From assembly GCF_020685205.1 (NCBI RefSeq), contig NZ_JAJERB010000004.1, forward strand, positions 1 to 64,000: a stretch of 64,000 nt of DNA, in the 5' to 3' direction. Of the stretch, positions 57,631 to 64,000 are shown piece after piece. This DNA is from Hymenobacter translucens. Lineage in GTDB: Bacteria > Bacteroidota > Bacteroidia > Cytophagales > Hymenobacteraceae. A model generated the notes under the pieces. The model saw only the letters and a program-made list of their open reading frames with translations. It had not been told where the DNA came from and ran no database searches. Numbering within the stretch: the first letter of the stretch is position 1; the number at the start of each line of letters is the position of its first letter. The translations under genes were made by a program, and so were the position numbers.

Positions 57631-58230
57631 ATGGCTGCCCCCGTCATTCCTACCACCGAGTTTCTCGACCGGCTCTCCGCCGACCTGCAGGCTATCCGCG
57701 AAGGCAGCGTGCGACGCTTTCGTCAGCTGACCGACGACCAGCTCAACCGCCGCCCGGCACCCGATAAGTGGAGCGTGGGGCAGTGCCTGGAGCACCTCAA
57801 CATCACGGGCGGACACGTTCTGCCCGTAATGGCGCGCAAGCTCAAGCAGGCCCGGGAGAAGGGCACGCGGCCCGCTGCTACCGTCAAATCAGGCTTTATT
57901 GGCCGGAAGATGATTGAGGCAATGCAGACCCCGGCCAGCGAAAAGCCTATGAAGTCGCCCCAGCAGTACGCGCCCAGCGGTAGCCGCCTGCCCCGGACGG
58001 TAGTAGAGGTTTTTAGCCGGCAGCTCGATGAGCTGACCAACATGGTACAGCAGGCTAAGCAGGTCAACGCCAACGCCATCCGGATTCCGAACCCGATTAT
58101 TCCTTTGCTGTACCTGCGCCTCACTGATCAGCTGGAGCTGCTGGTGGTGCATCTGCAGCGCCACGTGGCCCAAGCCGAGCAGGTACTGGAAAGCACCGTG
58201 CTGGCCGGGCAGGCAACGGCCAACCGGTAA
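57631..58230 (+). CDS. DinB family protein
   Basis: A 199-aa cytosolic protein of the DinB/YfiT four-helix-bundle superfamily. The motif SVGQCLEHLNITGGHVLPVM (metal-binding His) near residue 51-70, the central basic loop, and QLELLVVHLQRHVAQAEQVL at the C-terminus give the usual three-His metal site. The family includes thiol-dependent metalloenzymes; the substrate is unknown. The ATG at 57631 gives MAAPVIPTTEFLDRL; the stop is followed 12 bases later by the end of the convergent desaturase gene. Confidence 0.9.
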   Translation: MAAPVIPTTEFLDRLSADLQAIREGSVRRFRQLTDDQLNRRPAPDKWSVGQCLEHLNITGGHVLPVMARKLKQAREKGTRPAATVKSGFIGRKMIEAMQTPASEKPMKSPQQYAPSGSRLPRTVVEVFSRQLDELTNMVQQAKQVNANAIRIPNPIIPLLYLRLTDQLELLVVHLQRHVAQAEQVLESTVLAGQATANR

Positions 58231-58242
58231 AAGAGCTCAGCG

Positions 58243-59007
58243 CTAGTGCGGGTGCCCGGCTTCCCGGGCACCGGGCAGCTTAGCCGCCTGGGGGAGCAGG
58301 GCCGTGGGCACGCGGGGAAAGTGGTGATGCACGTGGTGAAAGGCAAAGGAAGACACCACCGGCGTCCAGAACTGGGCTACGGCCGCCGCGGCGTGGGCTG
58401 CCGGATTCTCGGGCGCCAGATGATGCGGAATGTAGGACGCCCAGATCGGCATGGTCGCGCTCATGAAAAAGGCCACGCCCCAGTACACGAGCCCGGCCAG
58501 GGAACCGGTGAGCAGGTACAGGCCGATAAAACATGCCAGCAGCAGGAGCGTCAGCCCGGTTTCGATAAATTGAATGCGGCGGGTTTTGGGTGCAATGCGC
58601 AGGGACTCGCGGCGCAGCATCAGAATGTGGTAAGGGCCCTGCCAAAGCACCCGGCTAAACTGCCAGGTGGCCGGCGCACCCTCAGGGTCGTCGTCGGTGA
58701 GGCAGCGTCCGTGGTGGCGCAGGTGGGTAACCTGCAGGCCGTGCCCGCTTTTCAGAATCAGCAGTCCGCTTAAAGTCAGTACCAGCTTGTTGCCGGCTTT
58801 CGGCAGCCGGAGGGCGTTGTGCATGGCATCGTGCATTTGCACAAACGCAGCCAGACACACCACTACCGCCAGCGGCAGGGCCAGCCACCACCAGCCGGCT
58901 ATGGCCGCTCCCGCGTACAGGGCGGCCAGCACCCAGGGCCGGGCCAGTTCCACCGCCTGCTGCGTGGGAGTGAGCTGTAAATGAGCGGAGTCGGCAGCAG
59001 AAGTCAT
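58243..59007 (-). CDS. Membrane fatty acid desaturase
   Basis: A 254-aa integral membrane enzyme with three His clusters that bind two iron ions: HDAMHN (about residue 66), THLRHHGR (about 99) and HHVHHHFP (about 229). Several hydrophobic helices lie between them. Family members introduce double bonds into fatty acyl chains or hydroxylate carotenoids; the exact substrate is unknown. The start ATG at 59007 gives MTSAADSAHLQLTPTQQ. The crcB gene lies upstream on the same strand, 104 bp away. Confidence 0.92.
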   Translation of the reverse strand: MTSAADSAHLQLTPTQQAVELARPWVLAALYAGAAIAGWWWLALPLAVVVCLAAFVQMHDAMHNALRLPKAGNKLVLTLSGLLILKSGHGLQVTHLRHHGRCLTDDDPEGAPATWQFSRVLWQGPYHILMLRRESLRIAPKTRRIQFIETGLTLLLLACFIGLYLLTGSLAGLVYWGVAFFMSATMPIWASYIPHHLAPENPAAHAAAAVAQFWTPVVSSFAFHHVHHHFPRVPTALLPQAAKLPGAREAGHPH

Positions 59008-59111
59008 GGGCAGGAAAGTGAAAGGCGGAGCCGGCTGCGTAACGGTCGGTGGCGGAAAGCGACGGCGGCTGAAGAAAGATACCACCGCTGCCGCTGCCGG
59101 ACAAGCAGCAG

Positions 59112-59489
59112 CTACATCAGCCGGGCAAGGGAGAAGCCCGCAAAGGCCGCCAGCAGGCCCAAACTCACGCTGCCGGCCGTGTACAGCGCCAGCAACGCAA
59201 CTTCGCCGGTGCGGGCCAGGGTGAGACTTTCGTAGGCAAAGGTGGAAAAGGTGGTAAAGCCCCCGCAGAAGCCGGTGGTCAGAAACACCCGCCACGAGGC
59301 CGAGGCGCCCGGGGCCCGCTCGAAGAACCCCAGCAGCAGCCCGATCAGCAGGCAGCCGGCGAGGTTCACGACAAATGTGCCCAGCGGGAAGCTGACCGGG
59401 AAGTAGCGCAGAACGTACTGCTGCACCCAGTAGCGTCCCACCGACCCCAGGAAGCCTCCCAATCCAATCAGCAGCGTGGTGCGGTTCAT
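59112..59489 (-). CDS. crcB: Fluoride exporter CrcB (Fluc)
   Basis: A 125-aa membrane protein with four helices that exports fluoride as a dimer. Family motifs: GGFLGSVGRYWVQ near residues 11-23, GTFVVNLAGC (conserved Asn) and TTGFCGGFTTFSTFAYE. The length is normal. There is no sign of a fluoride riboswitch in the leader. A TAGCTTTG -7 box lies at 59554-59561. Confidence 0.96.
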   Translation of the reverse strand: MNRTTLLIGLGGFLGSVGRYWVQQYVLRYFPVSFPLGTFVVNLAGCLLIGLLLGFFERAPGASASWRVFLTTGFCGGFTTFSTFAYESLTLARTGEVALLALYTAGSVSLGLLAAFAGFSLARLM

Positions 59490-59553
59490 CGTGTAACGCG
59501 AAGGGGACCTCCGCTCAGGGCGTTCATACAGCCGGGAAAGTCCGGGTCAGCGG

Positions 59554-59561
59554 CAAAGCTA
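59554..59561 (-). promoter_or_regulatory. crcB -7 box (TAGCTTTG)
   Basis: An exact TAnnTTTG match on the minus strand, 65 bases before the crcB ATG. Confidence 0.55.
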
Positions 59562-59730
59562 AGGGCTGTTCCGGTCTTACCTGATACCAGAGCCGGCTAC
59601 CCACTCGTTGGAACCCGGGCAATTGTGCAGCTTTGCCGGCGCCTGCCTTCGTTGGTCAGATAAGTTGCCCTGGCCGTGTGGAATCCGCCGCCATCCGGCA
59701 TCAGGCAGGAGTCCGCCTTATCCTTTACTT

Positions 59731-62700
59731 ATGCGCGCTATCTTCCGGTTTGCTTCGCTCCCCTTCTTCCTGCTGCTGATGCTGTTTTCCGCGGGCTCGT
59801 CCCAGCCTACGCCCCCCGGTAAAAGCCCGAACCCGGCCGCCTGGAAGAAGATTGACCTTTTGCTCGGCAAAGGCCAGACCGCTACGGCCGGCAAGCTGGT
59901 GGAGGAGCTTTATCTGGCTGCCCGCGGCCGGCAGGATACACCCGAATACCTGCGGGCCCTGCTGTACAAGCTGCGTCTGCTCGAAGAGAAAGAGGACGAC
60001 GACGAGGTAAAGGCCATTGCCCTGGTCGAAGCCGATCTGAAAACGGCGGGGTTTCCGGCCCGACCCATCCTGCACAGCCTGCTGGCCCAGCTCTACGCCG
60101 GTTATTACGAACAGCACCGCTACGAGCTGCACGACCGCACCATAATTGCTGACCCTGCGGCCACCGCACCCGGCGCCGACGTTGTGACCTGGGATGCAGC
60201 CCGCCTGGGCACGGCCGTGCTACGTCACTACCGCGCTTCCCTGGAAGAGCCCGGGCGCCTGCAGCAAGTAAGCGTAGCCGCGCTGGGCTACGCGGTACGG
60301 CAAGGCAATGCCGAGGGCCGGGCCCGGCGCCCCACGCTCTACGACCTGCTGGCCCACCGTGCCGTCGACGGGCTGGGCAATGATGAATACTACGTAACCC
60401 GGCCGGCCGAGCAGTTTGAGCTGACCGATCCGGCTTTGCTGGGGTCCGCCGCCGACTTTAGCCGCCTCCGCCTCACTGCTCCCAAAGCCGATTCCCTCAA
60501 CGCCCGGCTGCTGGCTTTGCGGGTGCTTCAGCAGCTGATTGCCTTCCGACTCACCGATGCGGTCAACCCCACCGCCCTGGCCGACGTGGATCTGCTGCGC
60601 CTGCGCTTCGTGCAGGCGCACGCCGAGCTACCCGACGAAGACGAGCTAGTGGGGGCGGCCCTGCGCCGGGCGGCCGAGACGTACCAGGCTTTGCCCATCA
60701 GCACCGAGTTCCTGGCTGAGCTGGCCGACCAGCTGGAGGAAGCCAGGCCGGCCGAGGCCCGGGAGGTAGCCTTGCAGGCCGAAAAACGGTTTCCGAAGTC
60801 GCGCGGGGCGCAGCTGGCCCGGGCCGTCCGGCAGCGGGTCGAGGAAGTAGAGCTGGGCTTTGAAACGGAAGACGTGCTGCTGCCCGGCCAGCCCTGGCAA
60901 CTCAGGCTCAACGTGCGCAACGTGACGCGGCTGTACGCCCGGGCCTATCGGCTGAGTACAGCACAGGACGTGCGCAGCCTCCAGCGCCGCACCCGCGGCG
61001 ACGAAGCGTTTCAGAAAGCCTATGCCACCGTGCTGGCTTCCCCACCCGCCGCTGCCTGGACACTGGACGTGCCCGGCCCGGCCGACTACCAGCAGCACAG
61101 CGTACAGCACGCCGGACCCGCCCTGCCGCTGGGCCGCTACCTCATCGTCCTGAGCACCACCGACGAAAACCCAACCCGGAAGCGGACTGGCGTAACCACG
61201 GCATACACCCAGGTGCCCGTCAGCGAGCTAAGCCTGGTGCGGCGGGCGGCGGCTGCCGGTGACGGCCCGGATCTGCTGGTGCTGCACCGGAAAACGGGGG
61301 CTCCGCTTGCCGGGGTCGGCGTGCTGCCCTTTTTTCAGTTTTACGACCAGAGCGCACGCGAATACCAGCAGCGCCGGGGTACTGGGCTGACCACCGGTGC
61401 CGACGGGCAGGTTACGCTGCCGCTGGCACGCACGACGGAACAGAACATCATGCTCCAAGCCATCCTGCTTACCAAAGGCCGCGACTCGCTGCTGGTAACC
61501 GAAGGCGGCTACTACCACGGAGCTGGTCGGGGGCGGGGCCGGCAGGAGGAACGGCCCCAGCGCCGCAGCTTCCTGTACACCGACCGCGCCATTTACCGGC
61601 CCGGCCAGACGCTTTATTTCAAAGGTATCCTGACGGAAACCCTGGCCGGCAAGTCCGGGCTGCTGACCAAGCTGCCGATAACGGTGCGGCTGGTAGACGT
61701 AAACGGACAAACGGTGCAGACCCTGCCGTTCACCACCTCCGACTTCGGCTCGTTTCACGGCTCCCTGGTTTTACCAACCGGCCTGCTGAACGGCGAAATG
61801 AGCCTGCAGACCGAGTATGGCAGCATCGGCTTCGCGGTGGAAGACTACAAGCGCCCTACGTTTCAGGTCACCTTTGAGCCCGTGCAGGGTACGCCGGTGC
61901 TGGGGCAGGAGCTGACGCTGCGCGGCAAGGCGACAGCCTACGCCGGTCAGCCGGTGGACGGGGCCACGGTGCGCTACCGGGTGGTGCGCCGCACGTTCTG
62001 GCCGATGTTCGGCCGCGGCTACGGTGGCTACAATCCGGGTCGGGGAGAAGCCGAAGTAGCCCAGGGAACGGCGCAGACCGACTCGGCCGGAGGCTTCACC
62101 GTGAAGTTTACTGCCAAAGGAGAGCCGGGCCTCCCGCCGAAGCGCGGACTCTGGCAGCCGGGCTACCTGTTTGCCGTCACCGCTGACGTCACCGATGCCG
62201 CCGGGGAAACCCGGACCGGGGAGCAGGGCGTGAGCCTCGGCACCAATGCCCTGACGTTGCGCCTGAGCGTGCCCGATAAAATAAACCGCGAAGATCTGCC
62301 GGCGCTGCGTTTGATGAGCACCAATGCCACCGGCGAAGCCCTGCCCGCCCGCGGCACGCTGCGTCTGTTTCGCCTTACCCCCCCGGCCCGGGCTTTCCGT
62401 ACGCGGCTGTGGCAGCGGCCCGACCGGGAGGCCCTGAGTCGGGAAGAGTTCCAGCGCCGGTTCCCGCTTGATGCCTATGCTGAGGAAGACAACGACAGCA
62501 CCTGGGTCCGTACGCTGGTGCTGACTCAGGAATTCAATACCGAAAAAGGCCCGGCGCTGACGGCCCTGGTTCAGCCACTGGCCCGGCAGCTGACCGGCCG
62601 CTATGTGCTGGAAGCTACGGCGGCCCCGGCTTCCGTTACCGGCGCGCCGGCGGTGAAAGCGGAAGCCATATTTACGCTTTACTCCCTGGCTGCCACCACG

Positions 62701-64000
62701 CTGCCCCTGCCCATGCCGCATTGGTTTGTGAGCCTGCAGGACAGCGTGGAGCCGGGCCGGGCGGCGCGGTTTCTCGTTGGCAGCTCCGAAGCCGGGGCCC
62801 GCCTGCTGCTCCAGGCCGAAGCGAAAGGAGAAACGGTGCGTCAGGAGTGGATAACGCTGGCGGCGGGCGAGCAGCGCGTGGTGGAAGTGCCCACGACGGC
62901 CCGGCTCAATGGCGGTGGGCTTTACGTGCACCTGACGCAGGTGCGCGACAACCGGGTGTACACCCACACCGTCCAGGTGGAGGTAACTACGCCCCCGGCC
63001 CCGCTGCAGCTTAGCATTGCCACCTTCCGCGACAAGCTCCAGCCCGGGCAAAAGGAAACCTGGCGGGTTACGATTCACCAGACCGGCGGCCAGCCGGCCC
63101 AGGCGGAGCTGATGGCTTCGCTCTATGATAAGTCCCTGCATGTTTTCCGCCTTCATTCCTTTGCCGAGCTGACGTTGCCGAAGGCGTATTATCCGCCCGT
63201 ACTGGCCTGGAACGGACGGTTTGGTACCGGCGGATCAAACGAGCTGTTTGGCGACAACGTCGAGTTTGGGGTACCGCCGGGCGCTGTTTATCCGCACCTT
63301 AACTGGTGGGGTTACTCGTTGGGCGCTGAGGAAAGCAGCAACGACTATCTGCTTCTGGAAAATAAGTCTACTACCAGATTCACTCCGCCAGTTGTCAAGA
63401 AGGATGAAGAAGTGCTGCAGAGTCGTACCCTGGCCGGTAAGGCCGCGGGGGTACAGATTCGCGGCAGCGTGGCAGCTGCCGCGGCTCCGATGGACGCTAT
63501 GGCCATGCGGGAATCCGACGAACAGCTCAATGAAGTGGTCGTGACGGGAGTCGACCAGCCAAAGCGGGCGCAGCCGGACCTGAGCGGGGTGCAGGCCCGC
63601 AAGGACTTCCGCGAAACGGCCTTCTGGCTGCCCGAGCTGCGCACCAATGCTCAGGGCGAAACGGTGCTCGAGTTTCAGATGCCCGAAGCCGTGACGCGCT
63701 GGCAGCTGCTGGCCTTGGCTCACGATCAGCAGCTGCGCACCGGCCTGCTCCAGCGCGAGCTGGTCACCCAGAAGCAGCTTCAGGTCACGCCCAACGCCCC
63801 GCGCTTTTTCCGGGAGGGCGACCAGCTCCGCCTCACTGCCAAGCTCAGCAACCTCACGGAGACCCCGCTGCGCGGCACCGCCCAGCTGTTTCTGCTTGAT
63901 GCCCGCACTCAGCAGCCTCTGGAAAGCCGCCTGCTCAAAAGCGCCGCCCAGCTGCCGTTCGACGTGAAAGCCAACCAAAGCGCCGCCCTCGGCTGGGACT
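59731..64000 (+). CDS. Alpha-2-macroglobulin family protein with SusC-like insert (truncated by window end)
   Basis: An open frame of at least 1423 codons, still open at the window end. It begins with a signal peptide (MRAIFRFASLPFFLLLMLFS, no lipobox Cys), then a helical region. The MG2 macroglobulin domain is marked by LYTDRAIYRPGQTLYF (Asp618 to Phe630). Between residues 1231 and 1273, just before the A2M core, is a stretch like the plug of SusC/RagA receptors: TLAGKAAGVQIRG and, 23 residues later, NEVVVTG. The A2M core follows: FRETAFWLPELRTNAQGE and MPEAVTRWQLLALAHD. Bacterial A2M proteins trap or inhibit proteases. The thioester region, if any, lies beyond the window. Confidence 0.92.
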   Translation, partial: MRAIFRFASLPFFLLLMLFSAGSSQPTPPGKSPNPAAWKKIDLLLGKGQTATAGKLVEELYLAARGRQDTPEYLRALLYKLRLLEEKEDDDEVKAIALVEADLKTAGFPARPILHSLLAQLYAGYYEQHRYELHDRTIIADPAATAPGADVVTWDAARLGTAVLRHYRASLEEPGRLQQVSVAALGYAVRQGNAEGRARRPTLYDLLAHRAVDGLGNDEYYVTRPAEQFELTDPALLGSAADFSRLRLTAPKADSLNARLLALRVLQQLIAFRLTDAVNPTALADVDLLRLRFVQAHAELPDEDELVGAALRRAAETYQALPISTEFLAELADQLEEARPAEAREVALQAEKRFPKSRGAQLARAVRQRVEEVELGFETEDVLLPGQPWQLRLNVRNVTRLYARAYRLSTAQDVRSLQRRTRGDEAFQKAYATVLASPPAAAWTLDVPGPADYQQHSVQHAGPALPLGRYLIVLSTTDENPTRKRTGVTTAYTQVPVSELSLVRRAAAAGDGPDLLVLHRKTGAPLAGVGVLPFFQFYDQSAREYQQRRGTGLTTGADGQVTLPLARTTEQNIMLQAILLTKGRDSLLVTEGGYYHGAGRGRGRQEERPQRRSFLYTDRAIYRPGQTLYFKGILTETLAGKSGLLTKLPITVRLVDVNGQTVQTLPFTTSDFGSFHGSLVLPTGLLNGEMSLQTEYGSIGFAVEDYKRPTFQVTFEPVQGTPVLGQELTLRGKATAYAGQPVDGATVRYRVVRRTFWPMFGRGYGGYNPGRGEAEVAQGTAQTDSAGGFTVKFTAKGEPGLPPKRGLWQPGYLFAVTADVTDAAGETRTGEQGVSLGTNALTLRLSVPDKINREDLPALRLMSTNATGEALPARGTLRLFRLTPPARAFRTRLWQRPDREALSREEFQRRFPLDAYAEEDNDSTWVRTLVLTQEFNTEKGPALTALVQPLARQLTGRYVLEATAAPASVTGAPAVKAEAIFTLYSLAATTLPLPMPHWFVSLQDSVEPGRAARFLVGSSEAGARLLLQAEAKGETVRQEWITLAAGEQRVVEVPTTARLNGGGLYVHLTQVRDNRVYTHTVQVEVTTPPAPLQLSIATFRDKLQPGQKETWRVTIHQTGGQPAQAELMASLYDKSLHVFRLHSFAELTLPKAYYPPVLAWNGRFGTGGSNELFGDNVEFGVPPGAVYPHLNWWGYSLGAEESSNDYLLLENKSTTRFTPPVVKKDEEVLQSRTLAGKAAGVQIRGSVAAAAAPMDAMAMRESDEQLNEVVVTGVDQPKRAQPDLSGVQARKDFRETAFWLPELRTNAQGETVLEFQMPEAVTRWQLLALAHDQQLRTGLLQRELVTQKQLQVTPNAPRFFREGDQLRLTAKLSNLTETPLRGTAQLFLLDARTQQPLESRLLKSAAQLPFDVKANQSAALGWD

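Noticed and set aside
59490-59730. Fluoride riboswitch upstream of crcB
   Set aside because: The conserved GGNGAUGG and downstream pseudoknot pattern could not be found in the leader; only a -7 box is seen.
59731-63978. Minus-strand frames over the A2M gene
   Set aside because: They are shadows; the plus-strand frame is open for 1423 codons and has clear A2M motifs.

Overview
The window comes from a high-GC member of the Bacteroidota, most likely Hymenobacter or a close relative (Cytophagales). Three things point there: genes typical of the phylum (fused SecDF, GldH, a PorE-like OmpA protein, GWxTD, the alternative GlmU-like protein, PSP1/YaaT); type IX secretion (T9SS) sorting tails on secreted proteins; and promoters of the Bacteroidota type (a TTG/TTTG box about 18-20 nt before TAnnTTTG) upstream of many genes. 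The two strands are used about equally, in short operons that mostly end at strong GC-rich hairpin terminators. No rRNA, tRNA, prophage, insertion sequence or CRISPR array was seen.

Layout. 1-7.8 kb (minus strand): a periplasmic redox trio (cytochrome c lipoprotein, YceI, DUF5777 barrel), secDF, a small membrane protein, udk, rdgB and a secreted FN3-like protein. 7.9-14.6 kb (mostly plus): rpmE2, GlmU-like, small membrane protein, holB, hemC, a DUF2238 protein (minus), a secreted cyclophilin and an RmlD-like reductase. 14.7-19.3 kb (minus): an 80-aa orphan, a peptide ABC importer with a binding lipoprotein and two permeases but no ATPase, and a 53-aa Pro/Thr-rich peptide. 19.4-25.1 kb: a 509-aa helical-repeat protein and a 123-aa secreted protein between AT-rich flanks, then a TPR protein and a PorE-like protein. 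25.3-33.8 kb: bacilliredoxin, M3 peptidase, recQ, kdsD-type isomerase, mannose-1-phosphate guanylyltransferase and rlmB. 33.8-40.1 kb (minus): GWxTD protein, a DUF2723/TMEM260-like glycosyltransferase, a cupredoxin with a T9SS tail, and birA. 40.1-48.1 kb (plus): rsfS, ftsH, an LUD-domain protein, lpxH, a beta-propeller protein and a subtilase with a T9SS tail. 48.3-64 kb: a HEIGH metalloprotease, PSP1 plus gldH, two cold-shock genes, a small disordered protein, an NmrA-type reductase, lipoproteins, PAP2, a helix-hairpin-helix protein, DinB, a desaturase, crcB and a truncated alpha-2-macroglobulin.

Functional threads. Much of the window concerns the cell envelope: secretion (SecDF, the PorE-like protein, GldH and T9SS cargo), lipid A and sugar precursors (kdsD, lpxH, manC, GlmU-like), possible protein O-glycosylation (DUF2723), and several secreted peptidases and repeat proteins. 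The rest is housekeeping (holB, recQ, rsfS, rlmB, ftsH, hemC, birA, udk, rdgB).

The most unusual signal is non-coding. At three places (8.2, 25.8 and 32.8 kb) an intrinsic terminator is flanked on both sides by short tandem arrays of 7-8 bp units, in inverted orientation to each other. The unit differs from place to place, and the arrays often include the stop codon of the neighbouring gene. A fourth half-array forms the first 84 bases of the window. Other non-coding signals are an 18-bp element shared by the two csp leaders, paired direct repeats upstream of hemC, and a perfect 14-bp inverted repeat spanning the birA stop codon.
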